DNA from: Lacrimispora sphenoides
GTDB lineage: Bacteria; Bacillota; Clostridia; Lachnospirales; Lachnospiraceae
Direction: 5' to 3'
Assembly (NCBI RefSeq): GCF_900105215.1
Contig: NZ_FOIP01000002.1
Coordinates: 868,001 to 932,000, forward strand
Length of the DNA stretch: 64,000 nt
Below, piece after piece: positions 25,864 to 34,350 of this stretch (the first letter of the stretch is position 1; every line of letters starts with the position of its first letter). The position numbers were made by a program, and so were the translations under genes. The notes beneath the pieces are model-generated. The model did no database searches. It worked only from the letters and a program-made list of their open reading frames with translations, and was not told where the DNA came from.

Positions 25864-26376
25864 ATGAAAAAGTTGTTAATCGTAGTAGATATGCAAAAGG
25901 ATTTTATCGACGGCTCCCTGGGAACGCCCGAGGCGGTGTCTATTGTTCCTAAGGTAAAAAGAAAAATAGAGGAATATCAGGCAGCAGGAGATGAAGTGAT
26001 CTTCACCCTGGATACCCACGAGGAGAATTATCTTAACTCTCAGGAGGGGAAAAAGCTTCCAGTCGTTCATTGTGTCAGGGGAACAGCCGGATGGGAGCTT
26101 GATAATTCCTTAAAGGAATTTCAGGGAATACGTTTTGAAAAAAACACGTTTGGAAGCTCAGTGCTTGGAGAATATGTGACAGAAAGAGAATATGAATCCA
26201 TTGAACTTGTTGGTTTATGTACGGACATCTGTGTAATTTCCAATGCCCTGCTGGTCAAAGCTTTTCTTCCTGAGACTCCGGTGCTGGTGGACTCCTCCTG
26301 CTGTGCGGGTGTGACTGTAAAAAGCCATGAAAATTCGTTAGAGGCTATGAAGATGTGCCAAATCGAAGTTTTATAG
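25864..26376 (+). CDS. isochorismatase-family cysteine hydrolase
   Basis: A 170-residue protein of the isochorismatase/nicotinamidase superfamily. The catalytic Asp (VVDMQKDFIDGSLG, D9), the Lys (FEKNTFGS) and the nucleophilic Cys (VGLCTDICVISNAL) are all present. The HCVRGTAGWEL stretch is typical of small bacterial cysteine hydrolases annotated as nicotinamidase-like. I chose the ATG at 25864 with GGAGG 7 bases upstream. The gap 25551-25863 before it is AT-rich and holds no gene or strong promoter that I can see. The precise amide substrate is not determined. Confidence 0.85.
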   Translation: MKKLLIVVDMQKDFIDGSLGTPEAVSIVPKVKRKIEEYQAAGDEVIFTLDTHEENYLNSQEGKKLPVVHCVRGTAGWELDNSLKEFQGIRFEKNTFGSSVLGEYVTEREYESIELVGLCTDICVISNALLVKAFLPETPVLVDSSCCAGVTVKSHENSLEAMKMCQIEVL

Positions 26377-26383
26377 AATCAAT

Positions 26384-26421
26384 AAAAATACCGGGTTGAA
26401 CTTAAGTTCTCCCGGCATTTT
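26384..26421. terminator. bidirectional terminator
   Basis: The stem CCGGG-TTGAAC with GTTC-TCCCGG is flanked by AAAATA and CATTTTT. It lies between the convergent isochorismatase-like gene and aroA. Confidence 0.75.
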
Positions 26422-26454
26422 TGTAATCAGACATAAATGTATGGCTGATCTATT

Positions 26455-27732
26455 TTATTTCATCAATCTCTCCAGATCCTGATAGAAGCCAGGATAAGAG
26501 ATATTCACGCATTCTGCGCCTAAGATTTCTGTTTCTCCTTCTGCACAAAGCCCTGCAACTGCAAAGGTCATGGCGATCCGGTGATCCAGCTTGCTGTCTA
26601 TGACAGCACCGCGAAGAGGCTTTCCGCCTCTGATGATCATGCCATCCTCTGTTTCCTCTACATCGGCTCCCATGGCAGATAAATTCCTCACCATAACCTC
26701 AATACGGTTGGATTCCTTTACCTTTAATTCCGCCGCATCCCTAATAATGGTTTCACCCTCTGCTAAGCAGGCCATGGCGGCGATCATGGGAAGCTCATCG
26801 ATGAGGGTAGGGATAATAGCTCCGCCGATAGTAATGCCGTGCAGAGAGCCTGATTTTACCAGAATATCCGCAGTAGGTTCCCCGGAATCCGTATTTACTT
26901 CCAAAAGAGTGATATCAGCTCCCATATCCTGGCAAACGTGTATGATTCCGTCCCGGGTAGGGTTAATTCCGACATGCTTAATCAGTATTTCTGATCCCGG
27001 AATCATCAGGCCTGCCGCAATAAAGTAAGCAGCAGAAGAGATATCCCCCGGAACAACGATCTTATTCCCGTAGAGTTCTTCGGCGGGAGCGATGCAGGCG
27101 GTGGTTCCTTCTGTCTTAACATTGGCCCCAAAATAGTTCAGCATGATTTCCGAATGGTTTCTGGATACATAAGGTTCCGTCACCATTGTTTCGCCCTCTG
27201 CATACAGTCCGGCTAATAGGATGCAGGATTTTATCTGGGCGGAAGCTACCGGGCTTGTATAATGGATGCCGTGAAGCTTTTTACCGCTTATGGAAAGAGG
27301 AGCACAGCCATTTTCCTTTACGCTCTTTATATCAGCCCCCATTAAGGATAAAGGCTCCATAATGCGCTTCATAGGTCGTTTCCTAATGGATTCGTCACCG
27401 GTTAAGGTTACATCAAAATCCTGGGCAGCCAGAAGACCGGAGATCAGGCGTGTGGTGGTTCCGCTGTTTCCACAGTCTAAGATTGTTTCCGGTTTTTTTA
27501 AGCCCCGGAGTCCATTGCCATGGACAATGACAGTGTCATGGTTGTTTTCAATCTGAATTCCCATTTTCTTAAAGCAGGAGATGGTGGAAAGACAGTCAGC
27601 CCCCTGGAGAAAGTGGCTGATTTCCGTGGTTCCTTTTGCAATAGAACCAAACATCACGCTGCGGTGAGAGATGGACTTGTCACCTGGTATGGTTATTTCG
27701 CCCTTTAAAGGGGAGGCTTTTGTGAATTTCAT
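26455..27732 (-). CDS. aroA: 3-phosphoshikimate 1-carboxyvinyltransferase (EPSP synthase)
   Basis: EPSP synthase (425 residues) joins PEP to shikimate 3-phosphate in the shikimate pathway. The N-terminal PGDKSISHR and the PEP-site GNSGTTTRL motif are present. In that motif the residue matching E. coli Pro101 is Leu, as in class II-like enzymes. Later hallmarks include the KVKESNRIE and LDHRIAMTFAVAGL motifs. I chose the ATG at 27732, which lies 7-8 bases after AGAGGA and 14 bases past the tyrA stop. An earlier in-frame ATG lies inside tyrA. It is the third gene of aroF-tyrA-aroA. Confidence 0.95.
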   Translation of the reverse strand: MKFTKASPLKGEITIPGDKSISHRSVMFGSIAKGTTEISHFLQGADCLSTISCFKKMGIQIENNHDTVIVHGNGLRGLKKPETILDCGNSGTTTRLISGLLAAQDFDVTLTGDESIRKRPMKRIMEPLSLMGADIKSVKENGCAPLSISGKKLHGIHYTSPVASAQIKSCILLAGLYAEGETMVTEPYVSRNHSEIMLNYFGANVKTEGTTACIAPAEELYGNKIVVPGDISSAAYFIAAGLMIPGSEILIKHVGINPTRDGIIHVCQDMGADITLLEVNTDSGEPTADILVKSGSLHGITIGGAIIPTLIDELPMIAAMACLAEGETIIRDAAELKVKESNRIEVMVRNLSAMGADVEETEDGMIIRGGKPLRGAVIDSKLDHRIAMTFAVAGLCAEGETEILGAECVNISYPGFYQDLERLMK

Positions 27733-27746
27733 AGGAATCCTCTCTT

Positions 27747-28844
27747 TTAATTTGAAATTAAATCGTAGTGGTACCGTTCCAGCTGTTTCCATGCGTTGTC
27801 CATGGTTTCTTTGTCATAAAACGCAATCCTTAAAGTTCCCTCTCCGTGCTCCCGGTTGTGGTTGATGCCGATGTTCTTAATGCTGATGCCTTTAGCGGCC
27901 AGGATGACGGATAAGGTGGAGATAGCGCCTACTTCGTCAGCCATATCCACCGTGAAGGAATAATCCGGAGCAATGAGTCCCGGTACCTTTTCTGAAAAGG
28001 AGTTGCGGTAATCCCTGGAGGTTTCAAATAGCTGGTAAATCGATTGTTTGTCATTTGCTTTAAGCTCACCCAGGACTTGACTTAAAGAGGCAATATAGCG
28101 TTCCAGAATCACAGAAAGATTCTGGTTGTTTGTCATACAGATCTGTTCCCACATTTCCGGAGAGGAAGAAGCGATTCTTGTAATGTCCTTAAAACCTCCG
28201 GCAGCAAGCCGTTTCATAAGCCCTTCTTCATTATCGGAAGCCCTTACAAGGTTTACCAGACTGGAGGCTACGATATGGGGCAGATGGCTGATTGCTGCGG
28301 TGATAAAGTCATGCTCTTCATAATTGAGGACGAGGGGAATGGAGCCGATCATGTTTGCGATCCGCACCAGACGGCTTACCTGTTCCTCTGAAGAAGCCTG
28401 GGTAGGGGTAATGATATAATAAGCATTCTCAAGCAAATGGTCGGTGGAGTTCTCATATCCGGTCTTTTCCGAACCGGCCATAGGGTGTCCTCCCACAAAC
28501 CTGCTTTCCATGCCAAGACGGCTTACTTCCTCATGGATATCCGTCTTGGTGCTTCCTACGTCGGTAATGATGGCTCCAGGCTTTAAGAAAGGCTGGATTT
28601 CTGACAAATACTTTGCGTTGTACTCCACAGGAGTACAGAGGAAGATAAGATCGCATTCCCGGAGTTCTTCTCCGACTCCATCTAAGATGACATCAACGAT
28701 CCCGTCTTCCTTTGCCTGCAAAAGCCTGGAACGGGTGCGCATGTAGGCCATGATTTTTGTATCTGGTTCTTCACGCTTGATCCCTCTGGCGATAGAACCG
28801 CCGATGAGACCAAGCCCGATAAAGGCAATGGTGGCATCGCTCAT
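27747..28844 (-). CDS. tyrA: prephenate dehydrogenase with ACT domain
   Basis: A 365-residue TyrA that oxidises prephenate to 4-hydroxyphenylpyruvate with NAD+ on the way to tyrosine. The N-terminal Rossmann motif is GLGLIGGSIA, and the catalytic region GGHPMAGSEKTGYE contains the conserved His. A helical dimerisation domain follows, then an ACT domain over about residues 296-365 (YSFTVDMADEVGAISTLSVIL), a likely site for Tyr feedback. The start overlaps the aroF stop by 4 bases (ATGA), so translation is coupled. Confidence 0.94.
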   Translation of the reverse strand: MSDATIAFIGLGLIGGSIARGIKREEPDTKIMAYMRTRSRLLQAKEDGIVDVILDGVGEELRECDLIFLCTPVEYNAKYLSEIQPFLKPGAIITDVGSTKTDIHEEVSRLGMESRFVGGHPMAGSEKTGYENSTDHLLENAYYIITPTQASSEEQVSRLVRIANMIGSIPLVLNYEEHDFITAAISHLPHIVASSLVNLVRASDNEEGLMKRLAAGGFKDITRIASSSPEMWEQICMTNNQNLSVILERYIASLSQVLGELKANDKQSIYQLFETSRDYRNSFSEKVPGLIAPDYSFTVDMADEVGAISTLSVILAAKGISIKNIGINHNREHGEGTLRIAFYDKETMDNAWKQLERYHYDLISN

Positions 28845-29857
28845 TCACATGTCCTCCCCGCAAGCTTGGCGTAAGGTTTTAATTCATCGATCAAATTATC
28901 AAACTGTTCAAAGGTCAGGGACTGGGGGCCGTCGGACAGAGCGCAGGATGGGCATGGATGAACTTCCACGATGATCCCGTCAGCACCTACTGCTATGGCA
29001 GCCTTGGAAATCGGCTCAATATAAGCCCGTACTCCGGTGGCGTGGCTTGGGTCAATGATGATTGGTAGGTGGCTCTTAGCGCGGATAACCGGTACGGCAC
29101 TGATATCCAGGGTGTTTCTGGTAGCAGTCTCGAAGGTACGGATCCCCCGTTCGCAAAGCACGATATTTGTATTACCTTCAGAAGCAATGTATTCTGCGGC
29201 ATTCAGCCATTCATCAATGGTAGCGGACAGGCCTCTCTTTAACAGAACCGGGATGCCAGCTTTTCCTGCTTCTTTTAAAAGCTCGAAATTCTGCATATTC
29301 CTTGCACCGATCTGGATCATGTCCACATATTTTACGGATGTTTCAAGAGCCCGCAGGCTTGTGACTTCACAGACTATGTTAAGCCCGGTGGCTTCCCTGG
29401 CTTCTTTCATGTATTTCAGCCCTTCCTCCTCAAGACCCTGAAATGCGTATGGAGAGGTTCTTGGCTTATAGGCTCCGCCGCGCAGGAACTGGGCGCCTGC
29501 TTTTTTTACTGCAAAAGCAGTTTCAAGTACCATATCGTGATTTTCTATGGCGCATGGACCTGCCATTATGGTGAGATGGCCGGGTCCGATTTTTGCGTTT
29601 CCAATGGTTATAATGGAATCTTCCGGATGAAATTTTTTATTCACCAGCTTGTAGGTTTCGGTTACGGCAACGATCTTGTCAACACCTTCTAACATCTCAA
29701 TGTTTGCGCCCTGGAGTTTTGTCTTATCGCCTACAACGCCTACGATTGTCACTTCCGTCCCTTTTGATAAATGAGCCTGAAGTCCGTTTGATTCGATTAA
29801 GTCTTTTATTTTACCAACAGCTTCCTCAGAAGCGTTAGGTTTCATAATAATGATCAT
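28841..29857 (-). CDS. aroF: 3-deoxy-7-phosphoheptulonate synthase
   Basis: A type I-beta DAHP synthase (338 residues) that condenses PEP with erythrose 4-phosphate, the first step of aromatic synthesis. The N-terminal ferredoxin-like domain (MIIIMKPNASEEAVGKIKDL, residues 1-70) resembles the feedback domain of Thermotoga DAHP synthase. The barrel carries AGPCAIE, GGAYKPRTSPYAFQG and IDPSHATG motifs. I chose the ATG at 29857, giving the family's usual N-terminus; an in-frame ATG upstream adds an unlikely 16-residue leader. It is the first gene of the operon. Confidence 0.94.
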   Translation of the reverse strand: MIIIMKPNASEEAVGKIKDLIESNGLQAHLSKGTEVTIVGVVGDKTKLQGANIEMLEGVDKIVAVTETYKLVNKKFHPEDSIITIGNAKIGPGHLTIMAGPCAIENHDMVLETAFAVKKAGAQFLRGGAYKPRTSPYAFQGLEEEGLKYMKEAREATGLNIVCEVTSLRALETSVKYVDMIQIGARNMQNFELLKEAGKAGIPVLLKRGLSATIDEWLNAAEYIASEGNTNIVLCERGIRTFETATRNTLDISAVPVIRAKSHLPIIIDPSHATGVRAYIEPISKAAIAVGADGIIVEVHPCPSCALSDGPQSLTFEQFDNLIDELKPYAKLAGRTCE

Positions 29858-29893
29858 GTTTTTTATGTCCTCTCTTTTGCAAATATATTCCCC

Positions 29894-29956
29894 ATTGTAA
29901 TCCATTGCAGGAAAGTTGTCAACGCTTTTACGCGTTAAACTTCGACGCTTTAACGC
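29894..29956 (-). promoter_or_regulatory. aro operon promoter with upstream inverted repeat
   Basis: On the minus strand, -35 TTGACA (29922-29917) and -10 TACAAT (29899-29894) are spaced 17 bases. An inverted repeat GCGTTAAA (29932-29939) / TTTAACGC (29949-29956) lies immediately upstream of the -35, and another AACGCTTTTACGCG copy abuts it. A regulator binding there is plausible. No T-box motif is present in the short leader. Confidence 0.65.
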
Positions 29957-30066
29957 AAATTATTATCAGGAAAGGGTTTTCATATAGAGAAGTGGAATTT
30001 AACTTTTCAATTTTCTGATTTTTTTAAAGTTATAAAAAAGGTGATGATAAATTTGTGTTATGGTGA

Positions 30067-30091
30067 TATAATAACGTCATAAGGTTATAAT
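30067..30091 (+). promoter_or_regulatory. gntR promoter with operator copy 1
   Basis: The -10 TATAAT is at 30067-30072. The 20-base element TAACGTCATAAGGTTATAAT (30072-30091) starts on it and recurs, with one change, in front of the PTS operon at 31030. It contains the inverted halves ATAAC and GTTAT. It is the likely self-binding site of the GntR regulator. Confidence 0.65.
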
Positions 30092-30136
30092 GTTTTAGGT
30101 GTAGTATGAGAAAGGTACAGGAGGTCAAGTGGCAAC

Positions 30137-30877
30137 ATGGATTCGGTGATAGATAAAAAAATAAAGGTACCTCTGCATTATCAGATATATCTGGATCTGC
30201 TCAAAAAAATTCAGAGTGGCGTTCTGAAAACAGGCGACAAAATTCCCTCGGAACCGGAGCTTGAGCGCATATATGGGGTTAGCAGAGTTACTGTAAGGGG
30301 AGCGGTCGAAATGCTGGCCCAGGAAGGGCTGGTTGAAAAAAACAGGGGAAAAAAGGGAACGATTGTCTGTAAGTCAAAGCATGCCTACGATATGAAGAAG
30401 CTGACCAGCTTTACGGATGATGTAAAGCTGTATGGGGAAAATGCCAGTTCGGAGCTCCTGGATTTTAAGGAGATGGTACCGGATCAGAAGGTGGCACAGT
30501 CATTGGAGCTTAAGGCCGGAGAGACGGTGTATTATGTTGAGAGAAAACGGTACCGTGAGGGAGTGGTGGTGGGTCTTCACAAATCATATATCAAAAGACT
30601 TCCGAGCCTGGAGCTTAAGGCCGGGCAGTTTGGCCCGGATGTTTCCCTCTACGCAATTCTTAAGTCAGGCGGTATCATTCCCACCACGGCCACGGAACTG
30701 CTCGAGGTAAAGGTTCCATCTTCGCGGATTTTGGAGGTACTGGGACTTGTGGCCCGGACGGCTGTCTTTTATAAGGAACGTGTAACTTATTCGGGTGACA
30801 GGATACCTTTTGAGTATGTAGAGATGTTTTATAATCCTGAATATTATAAATATAAGGTAGAGCTGCAGCTGGATTGA
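30137..30877 (+). CDS. GntR-family regulator with UTRA domain
   Basis: A 246-residue GntR/HutC-type regulator. The N-terminal winged helix (LHYQIYLDLLKKIQSGVLKTGDKIPSEPELERIYGVSRVTV, residues 11-55) precedes a UTRA ligand-binding domain (about 90-240). AGGAGG lies 13 bases before the ATG. It is transcribed just ahead of the PTS operon, from a separate promoter carrying the same 20-base operator. It most likely controls that operon in response to the incoming sugar phosphate, as UTRA proteins do; the ligand is unknown. Confidence 0.88.
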   Translation: MDSVIDKKIKVPLHYQIYLDLLKKIQSGVLKTGDKIPSEPELERIYGVSRVTVRGAVEMLAQEGLVEKNRGKKGTIVCKSKHAYDMKKLTSFTDDVKLYGENASSELLDFKEMVPDQKVAQSLELKAGETVYYVERKRYREGVVVGLHKSYIKRLPSLELKAGQFGPDVSLYAILKSGGIIPTTATELLEVKVPSSRILEVLGLVARTAVFYKERVTYSGDRIPFEYVEMFYNPEYYKYKVELQLD

Positions 30878-30918
30878 CAATGGTTGAGACAGGCTGGCCT
30901 GGGCTTTATTGGTTTTGT

Positions 30919-30977
30919 AAGAAGATTTCGTCATTATTTTGATCTGTTTTGGTCAATTTTCTGGTCGAGATCTTCTT
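30919..30977 (+). terminator. terminator after gntR
   Basis: A 12-bp stem, AAGAAGATTTCG with CGAGATCTTCTT (one wobble), spans a long loop and is followed by T8. It fits an intrinsic terminator, though the loop is large. Confidence 0.5.
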
Positions 30978-31001
30978 TTTTTATTTATTTTGGAAAAACT
31001 A

Positions 31002-31049
31002 TTGACAAACTGCCATAAATTGATTAAACTAACGTCATAACGTTATAAT
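31002..31049 (+). promoter_or_regulatory. PTS operon promoter with operator copy 2
   Basis: The -35 TTGACA (31002-31007), a 17-base spacer and -10 TAAACT (31025-31030) precede the operator TAACGTCATAACGTTATAAT (31030-31049). The operator covers the predicted start point. It is identical to the gntR copy at 19 of 20 positions. Confidence 0.72.
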
Positions 31050-31084
31050 CTTAATATGTTAAAGAGAGTCAGGAGGATGGTCGC

Positions 31085-31825
31085 ATGCTTATCTATGATA
31101 TTCATTCTCATCTGGGCAAGACGAGCTCAGGGGATGAAAACTCTCCGGAAGAACTGGTGAATGATCTGAAGGCTTACGGTATTGAGAAAGTGGGGATCAG
31201 CAGCTTATCGGGTATTTCCACGAGGGAGCAGAATGATCTGGTTTACAGAGCTATGAAAGCATTTCCGGATATTATTAAGGGCTATGCCTTTATCAATCCC
31301 AAGGCGCCGGATGCCATTGACGAGGTTAACCGCTGCCTGGGAGATTATAAGATGGACGGGATTAAGTTCCATTCATGGAAACACGGATACTATCCGGATA
31401 ATACGCCGGCTTTAAATGACATTCTGGCTGAGGTTGAGAAATACGGTGTCCACGTTCAGACACATGTGGGTACGGCGCCATTTTCCACCCCATATACATG
31501 GGCTGAATATGCCAGAAGGTTTCCGGGGATCGATTTTTTGTTCACCCATATCGGATATTATGAATTCGGTCTTTCTACCATAGAGGCCGTCAAGGATTTG
31601 AAGAATGTGTGGGTGGAGACTTCCGGGCAGATGGATGTGGAGGTTCTGCTTCGGTCAATTGAAGTGCTGGGTCCGCAGAGAGTGTGTTTCGGAACAGACT
31701 GGCCCTACAAACCGGTGAATATTGAGGTGGAGAAGTTCTATGAGTTAAATATTTCTGAGGAAAAGCTGGAATACATCTTCCAGAAGAACGCAGAATATTT
31801 GTGGAGATTGGAGACGAGAGCATGA
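31085..31825 (+). CDS. amidohydrolase-family TIM-barrel hydrolase
   Basis: A 246-residue metal-dependent hydrolase of the Amidohydrolase_2 group. Metal and catalytic positions can be followed: H7 and H9 (DIHSHLG), K94 (GIKFH), H127 (VQTHVG), H155 (FTHIG) and D205 (FGTDWP). AGGAGG lies before the ATG. It is the first gene of the PTS operon, and its stop overlaps the IIA start (ATGA). It may cleave or decarboxylate a product of the imported compound. The true reaction is unknown; lactonase and decarboxylase activities are both common in this fold. Confidence 0.85.
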   Translation: MLIYDIHSHLGKTSSGDENSPEELVNDLKAYGIEKVGISSLSGISTREQNDLVYRAMKAFPDIIKGYAFINPKAPDAIDEVNRCLGDYKMDGIKFHSWKHGYYPDNTPALNDILAEVEKYGVHVQTHVGTAPFSTPYTWAEYARRFPGIDFLFTHIGYYEFGLSTIEAVKDLKNVWVETSGQMDVEVLLRSIEVLGPQRVCFGTDWPYKPVNIEVEKFYELNISEEKLEYIFQKNAEYLWRLETRA

Positions 31826-32217
31826 TAAAAATTGTGATGACCTCACACGGAGGCATGGCCCAGGGAATGATGCAGTCGGTAAAGATGCTGATGGGAGAAC
31901 AGGATAACCTGGACTTTGTCACCTTTGGCGAGGAGATGGGGGCAGATGAGCTGGACGAGCTGATTGGGGAAAAGATTACTGATACTTCGCTGGACAACCA
32001 GTACCTGATTCTGTGCGATATCAAAGGCGGAACACCCTTCAATGTGGTTTCCAGATATTCATTTAAGAATGACAATGTAGCTGTAATATATGGAATGAAT
32101 CTTCCGATATTGGTTGAGGCGATTGTTAGGAGTCAGAGTAGTGAGGTAAGTTTGCAGGAGTTGACATCCTATCTTGAGCAGCAGAGTGGTTCGACTATCG
32201 GTTTGAGTAGATTATAG
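31822..32217 (+). CDS. PTS system mannose-family IIA component
   Basis: A 131-residue EIIA-Man domain protein. The phospho-accepting His is H9 in MTSHGGMAQGM. It takes phosphate from HPr and passes it to IIB. I chose the ATG at 31822, overlapping the preceding stop; an in-frame GTG at 31801 would bury the start in the previous gene. A separate single-domain IIA and IIB is typical of mannose/fructose/sorbose/N-acetylgalactosamine-type systems. Confidence 0.92.
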   Translation: MIKIVMTSHGGMAQGMMQSVKMLMGEQDNLDFVTFGEEMGADELDELIGEKITDTSLDNQYLILCDIKGGTPFNVVSRYSFKNDNVAVIYGMNLPILVEAIVRSQSSEVSLQELTSYLEQQSGSTIGLSRL

Positions 32218-32231
32218 TAGGAGGAAGAGAA

Positions 32232-32720
32232 ATGGACGTAAGTGTATTTCGTATTGACGACAGATTGATTCATGGGCAGATTATCACGGCGTGGATTGCT
32301 TACTCTGATGCAAAGACGATTGTTGTGGCAGATGACAAGGCAGCGAAGGATGAGTTTCAGCAGAGCCTGCTTAAGATGGCGACGCCTGATTCCGTCACCC
32401 TGAAGATATTGAGCCTTGATGATGCAGCTGAATATCTTCGGTCCGGAGAGGACAAGGGAAAGGTTCTGCTGCTAGTGCGAGGACCGGAGCAGGCTCTTAA
32501 ACTGGTTGAGTCGGGAGTTGTGAAAGAGAGTATTAATGTAGGTAATCTGAATATGAAGAAGGGCAAGACAAAGGTGCTGGGTAACCTTTGGGTGTTCCCG
32601 GAGGATGTGGAGATGATTAAGAAGATCTATGACAACAAAGTGACCCTGGAAGTGCGTGCGATTCCCAGTGACCGCGGCCAGGATGTCTTGGAGCTTTTGA
32701 AGAAAAACAAACTGGCTTAA
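32232..32720 (+). CDS. PTS system mannose-family IIB component
   Basis: A 162-residue EIIB of the mannose/sorbose family. The phosphorylation His is H15 in RIDDRLIHGQI. It transfers phosphate from IIA to the sugar bound at IIC/IID. AGGAGG lies before the ATG, 14 bases after IIA. The sugar specificity cannot be read from IIB. Confidence 0.93.
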   Translation: MDVSVFRIDDRLIHGQIITAWIAYSDAKTIVVADDKAAKDEFQQSLLKMATPDSVTLKILSLDDAAEYLRSGEDKGKVLLLVRGPEQALKLVESGVVKESINVGNLNMKKGKTKVLGNLWVFPEDVEMIKKIYDNKVTLEVRAIPSDRGQDVLELLKKNKLA

Positions 32721-32736
32721 TAAGGGGGAGAAAAAC

Positions 32737-33483
32737 ATGAGCTTAATTACGCAGGCATTTTTAGTGGCATTATTTGTGACGATTGCATTTATTGATTCCC
32801 ATACAACGCAGACACATATTTTTCGTCCGATAGTAGTCGGCCCAGTGGTTGGACTTATCATGGGGGATGTAAAGACAGGATTTGATGTGGGGGTTACGGT
32901 GGAGCTGATGTTCCTGGCGGTTATCTTTGTGGGAACTGCGGTACCCCCCAACCCAACCATCAGTACAGCTATTGCCACCGGAATTGCAATCCTGGGCGGC
33001 GGCGGAACCGATCTGGCTGTGGCTACCGCTCTTCCTGTTTCCTTTATCGGACAGATGGCGGAGACCTTTCAGAATTCAGTGATCAACGTTTTCTTTATGC
33101 ACCGGGTTGAGAAAGCCGCAGAGAGGCTGGATCCAAGAGGGATTGTCGCGAATAATCTGGTCTTTCCCATGGCGGTTAACGCGATTCTCTACGGAGTCCC
33201 CACATTTCTGGCCATCTACTTTGGAGCTGCCTATGTGCAGGGAATTATCAATGCGATACCTGAGAAGGTGATCACGGGACTCTCCGTGGGAGGGAGCATG
33301 ATCGGAGCGGTTGGATTTGCGCTGCTGCTCAATTCCATCAAGGTGAAGAAATTATGGCCATTCTTTCTTCTGGGATTTTTTGTGGCCTCCTATCTGGGTA
33401 TCAATATGATCGGGGTGGCGCTGCTGGCCGTAATCTGTGTGGCGATGTACTATTATTTTAAGATTGCAGATGAAAAAGCATGA
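32737..33483 (+). CDS. PTS system mannose-family IIC component
   Basis: A 248-residue integral membrane permease of the EIIC-Man/Sor type with about seven or eight hydrophobic segments. The TFIDSHTTQTHIF-like N-terminus and the VELMFLAVIFVGTAVPPNP motif are characteristic. It forms the transport channel with IID, encoded next. Confidence 0.92.
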   Translation: MSLITQAFLVALFVTIAFIDSHTTQTHIFRPIVVGPVVGLIMGDVKTGFDVGVTVELMFLAVIFVGTAVPPNPTISTAIATGIAILGGGGTDLAVATALPVSFIGQMAETFQNSVINVFFMHRVEKAAERLDPRGIVANNLVFPMAVNAILYGVPTFLAIYFGAAYVQGIINAIPEKVITGLSVGGSMIGAVGFALLLNSIKVKKLWPFFLLGFFVASYLGINMIGVALLAVICVAMYYYFKIADEKA

Positions 33484-33499
33484 CAGGGAGGAAAATGAT

Positions 33500-34327
33500 A
33501 TGAATGCAGAGCACAATAATGCAAAGCTGACAAACCGTGATTTATGGAAGGTATTTTTACATCAGCTTACTATTAGAGGAGCCAACAACTATGAACGTCA
33601 GCAGAACGCAGGCTTTACAGAAGCCATGATGCCTGTGATTGAAAAGTACCATGATGATCCCGATGAGAAGAAAGAGGCATATGCGCGGCATATGGAATAC
33701 TTTCTAACCAACGATATTACATCGGCAATACCCGTGGGTGTTGCCGCCGCGATGGAGGAACGGTACGCAACGGAGGGGGACATTGATGCCGATTCCATCA
33801 ATGCTGTGAAGACGGCGCTGATGGGACCCCTGGCGGGATTGGGCGATTCTCTGTTAAATGGTACTGCCAGACCTATACTTGCCGGTATCGCCATATCCCT
33901 GATCACAGCGGGCCTTGGATGGGCGGGTCCTATATTCTTTATTATCGGCATGTCCATTGTCTCGCTGGGTGTGCGTTATCTGGGGGTATTCCAGGGCTAT
34001 AAGCAGGGTGTAAAATTCGTGGAGAAGATTCAGTCCAGCGGGCTTATCAGCAGGATCTCCGAGCTGGCGGCGATTGCGGCCTATGTGATTGTCGGGGGCT
34101 TTATACCGGCCCTGGTAGTCATTTCGATTCCCATTGTATATCAGAGTGGAGATACTGTTTTGAGCATTCAGGAAACCCTGGACGGGCTGATGCCGGGCAT
34201 TCTGGGGATGCTTTATACCGGACTGATGTATTTTCTGATATCAAAGAAGAAAATATCTGCGATCAGACTGATTCTCATCACGATGATAGTGGGAATCGTC
34301 GGTGCTTACTGCGGAATTCTGGGATAA
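33500..34327 (+). CDS. PTS system mannose-family IID component
   Basis: A 275-residue EIID-Man family protein. The signature EKYHDDPDEKKEAYARHMEYF near the N-terminus and GPLAGLGDSL near residue 115 are hallmarks of IID. C-terminal hydrophobic segments anchor it. I chose the ATG at 33500, preceded by GGAGG; upstream in-frame codons lie inside IIC. Confidence 0.93.
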   Translation: MNAEHNNAKLTNRDLWKVFLHQLTIRGANNYERQQNAGFTEAMMPVIEKYHDDPDEKKEAYARHMEYFLTNDITSAIPVGVAAAMEERYATEGDIDADSINAVKTALMGPLAGLGDSLLNGTARPILAGIAISLITAGLGWAGPIFFIIGMSIVSLGVRYLGVFQGYKQGVKFVEKIQSSGLISRISELAAIAAYVIVGGFIPALVVISIPIVYQSGDTVLSIQETLDGLMPGILGMLYTGLMYFLISKKKISAIRLILITMIVGIVGAYCGILG

Positions 34328-34350
34328 CGATAAACAGGAGGTGTCTTTTC

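Noticed and set aside
29857..29905. T-box or attenuator leader for the aro operon.
   Set aside because: The predicted leader is only about 30 bases and has no T-box core, leader peptide or terminator.
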